Position numbers and translations under genes: made by a program. Below, piece by piece: positions 1 to 5,780 of a stretch of DNA of 11,003 nucleotides. The stretch's first letter is position 1; each line of letters opens with the position of its first letter. The stretch comes from Luminiphilus sp. Lineage in GTDB: Bacteria > Pseudomonadota > Gammaproteobacteria > Pseudomonadales > Halieaceae. Under the pieces are notes generated by a model. The model made no database searches. It was not told where the DNA came from and saw only the letters and a list, made by a program, of their open reading frames with translations. The stretch is from the NCBI GenBank assembly GCA_022425845.1, contig JAKMEU010000270.1, positions 1 to 11,003 of the forward strand, written 5' to 3'.

Positions 1-30
1 AATCGCTTACGACTGCGTAACAATACTAGC

Positions 31-42
31 TGCTGCGCAGCA
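31..42. repeat. 12-bp perfect palindrome
   Basis: TGCTGCGCAGCA is self-complementary over its full length. It lies in the first 98 bases, which hold no gene that I can support. It could be the end of a structure belonging to a gene outside the window. No T-run follows on either strand, so I do not call it a terminator. Confidence 0.3.
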
Positions 43-98
43 TATCGTGATCACCCGCACCTCGCTACAAACGCTTAACGTTATGTAAACAAATTTAT

Positions 99-127
99 AA
101 AAAAGAGGGGCAGCGCCTGAGCGCCCC
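99..127 (-). terminator. Rho-independent terminator of the leftward membrane-protein operon
   Basis: Read on the minus strand, a GC-rich hairpin is formed by GGGGC and GCCCC arms (107-127) with an inner GC/GC pair and a small bulge. It is followed by TCTTTTTT (99-106 on the plus strand read as complement). It sits about 50 bp after the stop codon of the 179-583 gene, in the correct orientation to end that operon. Confidence 0.75.
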
Positions 128-178
128 GACTCATTTTGCTACCCAGCAGTGCCCCCGGAGACCCAGCACACTTTGCTC

Positions 179-583
179 TCATTTCTTTTTCAGTAGGGCC
201 TCTGCACGTGACTGCAAACGCTCGTGCCGGTCGAGGTCTGCATACCGGGACAGCCTATCGGCGGTTTCCCCCTCGCTACCGCCGCTCCCGCTTACCCTGG
301 ATTGCCCGCCCGAAGACGGGGCTGCAGACCCACCCCCTGTGCTGCCGGGCCTGAACTGCCAGAGCACAAAAAGCAGCGCCCCATACACAATGCAGATTTT
401 AGCGGTGAGCGCATAAATCACGGTGGATGGATGCTCCCGGGCCAGATAGGCCTCAACATCGCCGTAGAGCAAGGCGGTTACCGCGGCAAAAAGCAGCACC
501 GCAAGCGCGCGAAAGAGTTTGAATTTGTATTTGCCCAGAAACAAAAGCAGGGTGGAATACTTGATCAAGCGGAAAAACGACAT
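179..583 (-). CDS. Small two-helix membrane protein of unknown function
   Basis: This 134-aa protein is not one I recognise. An in-frame ATG lies 19 codons further upstream, but I choose the internal one because it has an AGGAA-type ribosome binding site about 9 nt before it and starts just 2 bp after the stop of the upstream gene. The N-terminus is basic and aromatic (MSFFRLIKYS). Two hydrophobic segments follow at about residues 23-40 and 56-75. Residues 80-105 are an unusual Gly/Ser-rich linker, and residues 107-134 form a highly charged, probably helical tail ending in KKK. The likely topology is a hairpin in the inner membrane with a flexible cytoplasmic tail. It is second in a two-gene operon with 586-825 and is followed by a terminator. 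No function can be assigned. Confidence 0.7.
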   Translation of the reverse strand: MSFFRLIKYSTLLLFLGKYKFKLFRALAVLLFAAVTALLYGDVEAYLAREHPSTVIYALTAKICIVYGALLFVLWQFRPGSTGGGSAAPSSGGQSRVSGSGGSEGETADRLSRYADLDRHERLQSRAEALLKKK

Positions 584-585
584 GC

Positions 586-825
586 TCAGATTCCTATATT
601 GATCCCGAGCAGCAGGGCCGCAATACCAAAGCCCTTCCAACCAATGCCCGACCAGATTTCCTTTTCCTTTTCAGCTACAAGATACTCGAGCTCCTGCTCG
701 CTGTAGCTGGACTCTTCACGGCCCGCATGAATCATATCCTGCCGAACCTTGGCAATGGCACGATTACGCAAGCGTTGGCGCACCAACCTTGGAGCGCGAA
801 CCTTTGCCTTAACCTCACTGTCCAT
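586..825 (-). CDS. Small tail-anchored-like protein of unknown function
   Basis: This 79-aa protein has an Arg/Lys-rich N-terminal half (residues 5-35). A short acidic helix rich in Glu follows (about 38-57, EQELEYL and EKEKE). The C-terminus is hydrophobic (about 59-79, ending GINIGI) and could be a single membrane anchor. The start is supported by AAGGGAG about 7 nt upstream. It is the first gene of a leftward pair: its stop lies 2 bp before the start of the 134-aa membrane protein, so the two are almost certainly co-transcribed and may act together. I see no convincing promoter in the 188 bp between it and the divergent dioxygenase gene. The family is not recognised. Confidence 0.65.
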   Translation of the reverse strand: MDSEVKAKVRAPRLVRQRLRNRAIAKVRQDMIHAGREESSYSEQELEYLVAEKEKEIWSGIGWKGFGIAALLLGINIGI

Positions 826-1013
826 GAGCCCACTCCCTTAAGCAGATATCGACTGTTGGTCCTCCACTTTACCATTACCGGCAAGAGGCCCCGGAGTGCC
901 GTGCGCCCCGCCCTCACCATACCGCTGTCCTGGCCGCCACCCTGCCCGTGTAGAACCAAATGGAGGCGGCGTAAGGTATGCTCATGGTCAAGGTTGTTCA
1001 GGAGAATGCCCTG

Positions 1014-1856
1014 ATGTCACAACGCCATCTCACAGCGGATGAAATCGCCGCGTTTGCCCGCGACGGTGTGGTAAAGGTAAAAGGCAGTATTGACCAGGAC
1101 TGGATACAGCCCTTGCTCGATGTTGCCGAGGGACAGTTAAAGCACCCCAGCCCCTGGGTCAACGACGTCAACGCGGGAGCCAGTGAGAATCGCCTGTTCA
1201 CCGATCGTTATCTATGGCGGCACAACGACGTGATCCATCGCTTTGTTCGTGAGTCGGGCTGTGCAAGGCTCGCCGCGCAGGCCATGCAAAGCCGGTCAGC
1301 CCGTTTTTATTTTGATCACCTGCTGGTTAAAAAAGTCCGGACCGAAGCCGTGACGCCCTGGCATCAGGACGCACCCTATTGGCCGTTCCGGGGCAAACAA
1401 ATTGCCTCCATCTGGGTGACCCTGACGCCGGTTACGGTAGCCGGCAGTTCACTGGAGTTTGTTCGAGGCTCGCACCTTGACGATGTCTATTACCTTCCCG
1501 CTGTGTTTGGCGGCGAACAAAACCAGTCGGGGCAATGGGCTGCAGAGCAGAAAGGCGAGACCGTGCCGGATATTGAAGCCCAGCGCGAAGCCTACGATGT
1601 TGTTGGTTTCGACCTTGATCCGGGAGATGCACTGATCTTTTCCGCCTGGATTCTCCATGGTGCGCCGGGTAATGCGTCGACCCACCAGGACCGCGTCGCA
1701 CTGTCTACACGATGGTTAGGCGATGATGTTACCTGGGATCCCCGGCCCGGCGTTGACCCCAGCGTGGACCCTGCGCATGTTGCCCTGGAGCAGGGAATGC
1801 CTGTCCGTGACAATGCTTTTTTTCCCGAAGTCTTTAATGCCGGTATCAGCCCGTAA
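1014..1856 (+). CDS. Phytanoyl-CoA dioxygenase (PhyH) family Fe(II)/2-oxoglutarate oxygenase
   Basis: This 280-aa protein belongs to the PhyH family, whose members hydroxylate small hydrophobic or osmolyte substrates using Fe(II), 2-oxoglutarate and O2 in the cytoplasm. The N-terminal LTADEIAAFARDGVV is typical of the family. The iron ligands are visible as H117-Q-D119 in WHQDAPYW and H215 in ILHGAPGN. R227, 12 residues after the distal His, is the likely 2-oxoglutarate-binding Arg (R233 is the alternative). An AGGAG site lies 9 nt before the chosen ATG. In-frame ATGs at 978 (GGAGG 11 nt upstream, giving 292 aa) and 984 are also possible. The gene stands alone between a divergent operon and a convergent membrane gene, so context does not reveal the substrate. 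Family assignment is firm; the specific reaction is unknown. Confidence 0.9.
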   Translation: MSQRHLTADEIAAFARDGVVKVKGSIDQDWIQPLLDVAEGQLKHPSPWVNDVNAGASENRLFTDRYLWRHNDVIHRFVRESGCARLAAQAMQSRSARFYFDHLLVKKVRTEAVTPWHQDAPYWPFRGKQIASIWVTLTPVTVAGSSLEFVRGSHLDDVYYLPAVFGGEQNQSGQWAAEQKGETVPDIEAQREAYDVVGFDLDPGDALIFSAWILHGAPGNASTHQDRVALSTRWLGDDVTWDPRPGVDPSVDPAHVALEQGMPVRDNAFFPEVFNAGISP

Positions 1857-1871
1857 ATTGTGACGGCGTAA

Positions 1872-1905
1872 GGCCAGGCAACACGGCGCCTGCTGGGGCT
1901 TTTTG
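1872..1905 (+). terminator. Probable intrinsic terminator after the PhyH-family gene
   Basis: CAGGC (1875-1879) pairs with GCCTG (1888-1892), with possible extra pairing to either side. A TTTTT run follows at 1900-1904. It sits 16 bp after the stop codon. The gap of several bases between the stem and the T-run makes it weaker than a textbook case. Read leftward there is no T-run, so it would serve only the rightward gene. Confidence 0.45.
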
Positions 1906-1935
1906 CACGAGGCTGTTGTCAGTCTGGGGAGACTC

Positions 1936-2535
1936 TTATCGTCGGGCGAGCCAAATAACACCCCAATAAATGAGCCAGGGCGCCAACAGCCAGGGCAGTT
2001 GCCCCTGAAAAGTGATGGTGCGGCCGTTGAACTCGAAGAGCAGTGGATTCCACCAGGGCCCGGTTGGCGCAAGGGGCGCCCAGGACAAGGGCTTACCCAC
2101 CGCCAACTGGTCGTGGTAAAGGAACATTTCCACCGCTACGTTTTGACCTAACGCCCACAACATAAACACAGCGAAGGGACCCCAGTGCCAGGACTCAAAC
2201 ACCCGGGATTGTCGACCGGCGCTGCGCCACATCAACCACAGCCCAAACAGGGTGATGCTACCGGCATCGGCCAGGGAATTGAGCAGCCAATTAATGTGCA
2301 TGGGAATGAACTGATTGAGCACGTCATGCCTGCGGACGTCCACCGGATCACCTGAAACCCAACCGTAGGTGAACCAGAGCTCCCAACCCAGGGCACAGAG
2401 AAGAAAGCTACCGAAATACGCTGCAGGAACCCAGGCCGGCAAGCGCCCACGTCGATAAAGCCACGGCACGACCACCAGGGGCAGCAGCGCGCTGGTATAG
2501 ACAACGACAATGACGCGCAGAAGTTCCAGGGTCAT
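1936..2535 (-). CDS. Multi-pass integral membrane protein of unknown function
   Basis: This 199-aa protein is rich in Trp and Leu, with about five hydrophobic segments: residues 5-27, 35-58, 85-103, 117-140 and 180-197. Polar loops lie between them. One, around 60-80, carries GDPVDVRRHDVLNQF; another, around 141-178, contains PLAPTGPWWNPLL. Conserved-looking charged or polar residues inside or next to helices (E52, H80, N131, E136) suggest more than a passive anchor, but I do not recognise the family. The ribosome binding site is weak (GAG about 10 nt upstream). The gene begins 62 bp after the RidA-like gene on the same strand with no terminator between them, so the two may share a transcript. 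It converges on the PhyH-family gene. Confidence 0.75.
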   Translation of the reverse strand: MTLELLRVIVVVYTSALLPLVVVPWLYRRGRLPAWVPAAYFGSFLLCALGWELWFTYGWVSGDPVDVRRHDVLNQFIPMHINWLLNSLADAGSITLFGLWLMWRSAGRQSRVFESWHWGPFAVFMLWALGQNVAVEMFLYHDQLAVGKPLSWAPLAPTGPWWNPLLFEFNGRTITFQGQLPWLLAPWLIYWGVIWLARR

Positions 2536-2597
2536 AGCTTTACTCGATGGGTTGCGCGGAGGAACGCTTTACGAAAAATGGGACAGCTCGAAGGACA

Positions 2598-2987
2598 CTA
2601 CAACCGTGCCACAACTTTGATCTCAACCTTGAGCCTGGGATCGACGAGCGCCGGAGTGCCTACCAGCGTTTGGCAGACCTCGGGCTTTTTGCCGTAGGCC
2701 GCTTCCCGCACTGAGAATACCGCCGGGACGTTCGCCATACAGTCCTGCATATCAGTGACGAAGAAGGTCTCATCGACAATGTTATCCATCGTCGCGCCAA
2801 AGTGAGCCAGTACCCCGGCAATATTCTGGTAAGCAGTTTCCACCTGCGCCGCCAGATCAGCAGGGACCTCCCCGGTATCTGTCATGCCGACCTGACCCGC
2901 AAGATGCAGGGTATTGTCTACCCTGACGCCCTGGCAGAAAAAGTCAGCGTAGGGCCCCGATTTGTGCAGTTCTTTCTCAACAGCCAT
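2598..2987 (-). CDS. RidA (YjgF/YER057c/UK114) family protein lacking the catalytic Arg
   Basis: This 129-aa protein is full length for the RidA family of small trimeric cytoplasmic proteins. Seen in the sequence are LHLAGQVGMTDTGEVPADLAAQ (residues 27-48), the helix TAYQNIAGVLAHFG (51-64), IVDETFFVTDM (70-80) and the C-terminal strand KVEIKVVARL (120-129). Classical RidA deaminates reactive enamine or imine intermediates using an Arg equivalent to Arg105 of E. coli RidA. Aligning PEVCQT with PARSCVE puts Glu103 at that position, so ordinary imine deaminase activity is unlikely; this matches the Arg-less Rid subfamilies known in the superfamily. The start has AAGGA 9 nt upstream. The membrane-protein gene at 1936-2535 follows on the same strand. 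The fold assignment is secure; the biochemical role is unknown. Confidence 0.92.
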   Translation of the reverse strand: MAVEKELHKSGPYADFFCQGVRVDNTLHLAGQVGMTDTGEVPADLAAQVETAYQNIAGVLAHFGATMDNIVDETFFVTDMQDCMANVPAVFSVREAAYGKKPEVCQTLVGTPALVDPRLKVEIKVVARL

Positions 2988-3408
2988 CGTTAGATTTCCT
3001 TTTATTCAACTGAGTTGTGCGCTGGTACAGCGCGTAGCGCTTTGCCCACTATCGATTCTCGTCAGCAGGCCGGCGTTAGACCGTAAGCTGCCCTGTACCC
3101 ATTGGCCCTGAATCCGACATCGATTCACCGATAGCCGCATGCTACTGAATGGGCATGCAGCATGCCATGGGCCGTCGTCGGCATGCCTCACACGGTCTAG
3201 AGCATGCCGCCCAGTGCAACACAGGGTATCTGGCACAAGGCACTGCTCTCAAGGCGAGATGACTGCGCAGGAAAGCGGCAACTCGACCCAGGACCCTTTT
3301 AATAAAGACCCTGGCCATGCAAACTGACGCTTCCCTTCCAAAATTGCACCCGAAGGCGGTTTTGGTGTGTTTCTAAATTTGCTGGCCCTCGCTGAAACTG
3401 AACCAACA
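2988..3408. other. 421-bp gene-free interval between divergent genes
   Basis: This gap lies between the divergent RidA-like and DUF5329-like genes and should hold both promoters. I found no convincing -35/-10 pair on either strand. The one clear structure is a cluster of GCATGC palindromes at 3137-3207, listed separately. Short open frames cross the gap on both strands, but they have no domain-like composition and only poor start signals. Confidence 0.5.
3137..3207. repeat. Cluster of five GCATGC palindromes
   Basis: GCATGC occurs at 3137, 3153, 3160, 3181 and 3202, five copies in 71 bp. The second and third form a near-perfect dyad, GGCATGC-A-GCATGCC (3152-3166), and the fourth is an eight-base palindrome, GGCATGCC (3180-3187). 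The last two spacings are both 21 bp, close to two helical turns. It could be a multi-site operator for either flanking gene; that is inference. Confidence 0.45.
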
Positions 3409-3825
3409 ATGACACGATCTGCTGCATTGGCCCTAGCCGCAATTCTCTTTTCCATCGGGGCATGGGCGGTTGATTCCGACGTGGATACCGAAGTCCGCCA
3501 ACTCCTTGCACGGGTGGCCGCCAGCGGATGTGAGTTTGAGCGGAACGGGAGCCTGCACGCTTCTGCCGATGCGGCAGACCATCTGATGCTCAAATACAGA
3601 CGCGGTTCCCGCTATGTGGAAACCACGGAGGACTTTATTGATCGCCTCGCATCGGAGAGTTCGTGGACGGGCAACCCCTACCACGTCACCTGCGAGGGTA
3701 AGGAAGTCACAAGTAACGAGTGGCTTCACTCTCAACTGGAGGCCCTGCGCAAAACAACACAATCTCCCCAGGCAGCAAACCCGGAACAGAAGGCACTGTC
3801 AGGCGACACTTTGAAGCCAGATTAA
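3409..3825 (+). CDS. Exported DUF5329-family protein
   Basis: This 138-aa protein has a signal peptide at residues 1-20 (TRS then ALALAAILFSIG) with an A-W-A cleavage site. The mature part carries the pattern I associate with DUF5329: QLLARVAASGCEFERNG (about 31-47), HLMLKYRRGSRYVETTEDFIDRLAS (58-82), SSWTGNPYHVTCEG (84-97) and the closing NEWLHSQLEALR (104-115). Two cysteines, C41 and C95, could form a disulphide in the periplasm. The last 20 residues look disordered. I prefer this ATG because it gives a normal signal peptide, although its ribosome binding site is poor. A GTG at 3367 with AAGG upstream would add 14 residues. The molecular function of this family is unknown. The gene converges on a lipoprotein gene with 111 bp between them. 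Confidence 0.8.
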   Translation: MTRSAALALAAILFSIGAWAVDSDVDTEVRQLLARVAASGCEFERNGSLHASADAADHLMLKYRRGSRYVETTEDFIDRLASESSWTGNPYHVTCEGKEVTSNEWLHSQLEALRKTTQSPQAANPEQKALSGDTLKPD

Positions 3826-3936
3826 ACGGCCGGCGATGTTACTCCTGCGGCACCCAGCAGCAACGCCTTTTCACCTGTTAGCAGCAGTCCAACCCTTGGC
3901 CAGAGGGTGGCAGGTCGAACAGCTGACAAGCGGTGT

Positions 3937-4254
3937 TTAGCCCTTGGGCACGTATATGAGCGTTCCATCGGCAAGACGATCAACGGCGCAGGATGCCAGG
4001 TGTTCATCAGAGAGTTTTGTGTAGTACGCATGGAGGCTGGAAGCCGCCGCTTCGTCCTCGAACTCCTCCAGAGCCAGATACCACTCATACCAGCCCTCAC
4101 AGGCTCGCCTGCGATTCTCGTAGGTAGGTTCACTTTTGGCTATCTGCAGGAGCTTTACGTACTGCGCATCGGCCTGATTGAATGCTTCTTTGCTTCCCTG
4201 CTCTGAGGCGCAAGCGGCCACGAACAGCATTATTGTTATCGCAACGACCCTCAT
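3937..4254 (-). CDS. Putative small lipoprotein
   Basis: This 105-aa protein starts with a lipoprotein signal peptide: MR, then a hydrophobic stretch, then the lipobox V12-A13-A14-C15. Residues +2 and +3 are Ala and Ser, with no Asp, so Lol sorting would be expected to send it to the outer membrane. The mature part is mostly helical and acidic, with two further cysteines (C52, C89) and aromatic-rich stretches (EGWYEWYLALEEFEDE). The ribosome binding site, AAGGAGG about 8 nt before the ATG, is the best in the window, and a plausible extended -10 lies just upstream. No homologous family is recognised. It converges on the DUF5329-like gene; no intrinsic terminator was found between them. Confidence 0.75.
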   Translation of the reverse strand: MRVVAITIMLFVAACASEQGSKEAFNQADAQYVKLLQIAKSEPTYENRRRACEGWYEWYLALEEFEDEAAASSLHAYYTKLSDEHLASCAVDRLADGTLIYVPKG

Positions 4255-4287
4255 CGGATACCCTCCTTGGTATGTCCGGGGACGCGC

Positions 4288-4296
4288 AGTCTAGCA
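4288..4296 (-). promoter_or_regulatory. Candidate extended -10 promoter for the lipoprotein gene
   Basis: On the minus strand the sequence reads TGC-TAGACT, a TGn extended -10 with four of six matches to TATAAT. It sits about 34 bp before the lipoprotein start codon, which would leave a leader of about 25 nt containing AAGGAGG. No good -35 lies at the usual distance, as can happen with extended -10 promoters. Confidence 0.35.
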
Positions 4297-4454
4297 GACC
4301 CCTCAGCAACTACATAGCGCCGCTGTCGGGTCGCTGGACGCCAATTCATCGCCCGATATCCCGGGAAAACCGACCAGCCTCCCCGTCGGCACGACAGCCC
4401 ACATGGGGCATGGGCTCGCAGCTGGGGGGCCGCTTCGACCCCAGAGCCCTGCCT

Positions 4455-4607
4455 TCATTTCCCGCGCAGGAGTATGACAAGCAGATAAGCCACTGGAATC
4501 AGGCTGGCCAGCCAGGACAGCAGTCCCAGGCCTACCTGCTGCACGACAAGCACCGGAATGGCGAACAGGAGGGCAAAAACCATCAGGTGATAGAAACCGT
4601 TCTTCAT
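4455..4607 (-). CDS. Predicted 50-aa membrane protein
   Basis: From the internal ATG at 4607 the product is 50 aa, nearly all hydrophobic. It has two likely membrane segments (about residues 6-23 and 28-46), separated by GLG/SW, and a short cytoplasmic end, LRGK. The open frame extends upstream to an ATG at 4691 (78 aa), but those 28 residues are polar and unlike a membrane protein, and no ribosome binding site precedes that ATG. The chosen start has only a weak GGAT-like site. No family is recognised. It lies 200 bp downstream of, and divergent in composition from, its neighbours. The call rests on hydrophobicity alone, so chance openness is possible. Confidence 0.45.
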   Translation of the reverse strand: MKNGFYHLMVFALLFAIPVLVVQQVGLGLLSWLASLIPVAYLLVILLRGK

Positions 4608-4873
4608 TGGATCCAACCGCTTGCTGTGCTGCCCTAATTTACCATTGTACAAAGTCGGGTGGTGCGTCGTTGAAATCCGCCGTTTCCCCATCGAGGACGG
4701 GCTCCCCGACGCAGTCTACCTGGCACCCAACCCTTTCCCGTAGCACAAACCCCGAACAAAGGTTTATCATGATGAGCTTCTGTATCGGGGTACGCGTTGA
4801 TTACGCTGCCCAGCGGCGCAATGCCCGGCAGAGGGATTACATGGAGTAATCAGAAAGACTCAGGGAGAGAGCA

Positions 4874-4972
4874 ATGATGATTTTTCTAGGTATCTTACTC
4901 ATAGCGCTGGGCGTGGGCTTTACCGTCTGGATGGCTATCGAGAATCGCAAGATGCGCGAATGGGAAGGCTAA
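4874..4972 (+). CDS. 32-aa single-pass membrane miniprotein
   Basis: This very short ORF begins ATGATG and encodes MMIFLGILLIALGVGFTVW, a single strong transmembrane helix with a small GxG pattern, followed by a charged tail (AIENRKMREWEG). A purine-rich ribosome binding site, GGGAGAG, lies about 4-10 nt before the first ATG. The layout of an outside/inside helix and a charged cytoplasmic tail is typical of small regulatory membrane proteins, but I do not recognise a family. A weaker 26-aa ORF ends 24 bp upstream. The gene lies alone on the plus strand in loosely packed DNA, about 300 bp before another small membrane-protein gene. Confidence 0.55.
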   Translation: MMIFLGILLIALGVGFTVWMAIENRKMREWEG

Positions 4973-5095
4973 AACCCCTGATCGTATAGCTGCGGCGCCC
5001 GCTCGGTAGCCACGAGACTGGCCAAGCTGAAGAACGGCCCTATTCGCGAGACCGCGAGGCGGCATTTATCAACAGGTAAGCAAATACTCAGAGTG

Positions 5096-5123
5096 CTTGC
5101 AGTGGGGTTCTTGTAGTGGGGCT
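5096..5123. repeat. Two-copy 14-bp tandem repeat
   Basis: CTTGCAGTGGGGTT (5096-5109) is followed directly by CTTGTAGTGGGGCT (5110-5123), with two differences in 14. It may be a small slippage duplication or a paired binding site upstream of the 5273 gene. Confidence 0.4.
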
Positions 5124-5146
5124 GTTACTGGCCTGGATACAAGCGA

Positions 5147-5167
5147 TGGTGCCGGCGGTTGGAGTCG
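5147..5167 (-). repeat. Degenerate copy of the tRNA-Thr 3' end
   Basis: These 21 bases match the 3' end of the tRNA-Thr gene (5629-5649) at 18 positions, in the same orientation. The matches include a perfect nine-base block (TGGTGCCGG, covering CCA and the acceptor end) and a seven-base block (GGAGTCG, in the T-loop and T-stem). Only the 3' end is present; the rest of the tRNA cannot be traced. It could be a relic attachment site or a tRNA fragment. Confidence 0.35.
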
Positions 5168-5272
5168 GGGTAAACAGCCGCAGCGCCTCTGTAGTGTCAA
5201 CGTAACCTTTGCCTTAGACCACACCATAGCCGCCCGAACACACAGGGCACACGCCAACTGAAGGGAATCGAC

Positions 5273-5479
5273 ATGAGCCAGAAACTAATTACCACGGCAA
5301 TGCACTGGGGCTGGAAGGTTTCGTTCGTGCTCTCTGTCGTCTGGCTCATGAATTGGGTGCTGAAAGCGCTGCATGATCTGGGTAGCGAGAGGTATCAGGG
5401 GCTGAACGCTGACATCCTTCAACTTGGCCTTATTCCCTTGGGCCTGTGGCTTACAGTGCGCTGGCTCGCTCTGAAGTGA
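5273..5479 (+). CDS. 68-aa two-helix membrane protein of unknown function
   Basis: The start is well supported by GAAGGGA about 6 nt before the ATG. The protein has an amphipathic start (MSQKLITTAMHWGWK), a first hydrophobic helix at about residues 14-33 (VSFVLSVVWLMNWVL) and a polar loop (about 36-47, HDLGSERYQGLN). A second helix at about 48-66 ends WLALK. It is Trp-rich at the membrane boundaries, as expected for an inner-membrane hairpin. I do not recognise a family. It is a single gene, followed by 149 bp before the 3' end of the convergent tRNA gene. Confidence 0.65.
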   Translation: MSQKLITTAMHWGWKVSFVLSVVWLMNWVLKALHDLGSERYQGLNADILQLGLIPLGLWLTVRWLALK

Positions 5480-5570
5480 GGCAGGGAGGCCTGTTGGGGA
5501 TCCCCTCCGGCACTACTCGACAAACCGCTGGGTGATGTTTCTTACGGCTTCAAGGCGCGAGGCGATTAGG

Positions 5571-5603
5571 GTGGCTTTGAAAGGCAGAGGCCCTGAAAGC
5601 CAC
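5571..5603. repeat. 8-bp perfect inverted repeat between the 68-aa gene and tRNA-Thr
   Basis: GTGGCTTT (5571-5578) pairs exactly with AAAGCCAC (5596-5603) across a 17-nt loop that can itself form a GGC/GCC stem. It lies 26 bp beyond the tRNA 3' end and about 90 bp after the 68-aa gene. No T-run follows on either strand, so if it ends transcription it does so without a classical U-tract. Confidence 0.4.
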
Positions 5604-5628
5604 ATATCTCGTAGCTAAAATTAAGCAT

Positions 5629-5704
5629 TGGTGCCGGAGATAGGAGTCGAACCTACGACCTTCTCATTACGAATGAGCTGCTCTACCAACTGAGCTACAC
5701 CGGC
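5629..5704 (-). tRNA. thrW: tRNA-Thr (anticodon CGU)
   Basis: The minus strand reads a complete 76-nt tRNA including an encoded CCA. The D-arm is GCTC-AGTTGGTA-GAGC, the anticodon loop is TTCGTAA (anticodon CGU, reading ACG) on a CTCA/TGAG stem, and the T-arm has loop TTCGACT. It is very similar to E. coli thrW, including the G27-A43 non-pair. The acceptor stem GCCGGTG/CTCCGGC has a U6-U67 mismatch where the E. coli gene is fully paired. A good promoter lies just upstream. The tRNA is convergent with the 68-aa gene. Confidence 0.96.
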
Positions 5705-5715
5705 ACGGGTCGCGC

Positions 5716-5744
5716 ATGGTAAGGATTTCTTGGGCGAGTCTCAA
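5716..5744 (-). promoter_or_regulatory. Sigma70-type promoter of tRNA-Thr
   Basis: On the minus strand TTGAGA (5739-5744) is separated by exactly 17 bp from TACCAT (5716-5721). A GC-rich discriminator, GCGCGACCC, follows up to the tRNA 5' end, a pattern known from stringently controlled stable-RNA promoters. A 12-bp palindrome, GAGCGCGCGCTC (5767-5778), lies just upstream of the -35. Confidence 0.7.
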
Positions 5745-5780
5745 GACCCTGACGACGCCCGGTCACGAGCGCGCGCTCAC

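Larger units (their letters stand above)
4973..5272. other. 300-bp interval without a supported gene
   Basis: No credible gene is visible here on either strand. It contains a two-copy 14-bp tandem repeat (5096-5123) and a short sequence resembling the 3' end of the downstream tRNA-Thr (5147-5167), both listed separately. There is also a direct duplication of CGCGAG around 5045-5057. The promoter of the 68-aa gene at 5273 should lie here, but I could not identify it. Confidence 0.45.

Noticed and set aside
224..706. A 160-codon plus-strand open frame over the leftward membrane operon
   Set aside because: The minus-strand genes have ribosome binding sites, membrane segments and a terminator. 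The plus frame is rich in Pro, Arg and Cys in a way typical of shadows.
3139..3327. A 62-codon plus-strand ORF spanning the GCATGC cluster
   Set aside because: It is built partly from the repeated palindromes, has no ribosome binding site, and its composition does not look protein-like.
3834..3876. GGCG...CGCC followed by TTTT after the DUF5329-like gene, considered as a terminator
   Set aside because: The loop would be about 28 nt with only four stem pairs, so it is not a credible intrinsic terminator.
4769..4849. A 26-codon plus-strand ORF (starting MMSFCIGVRVDYAAQ) with an AAAGG site 6 nt upstream
   Set aside because: It is too short and polar to support without conservation. I mention it only as a possible partner of the 32-aa ORF at 4874-4972.
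5069..5257. A 62-codon minus-strand ORF with several Cys residues
   Set aside because: It has no ribosome binding site or recognisable pattern, and it includes the tandem repeat and tRNA-like segment, which are better explained as non-coding.
5497..5506. GGGGATCCCC palindrome shortly after the 68-aa gene, considered as a terminator
   Set aside because: No T-run follows, and the ten-base palindrome leaves no room for a stable hairpin loop.
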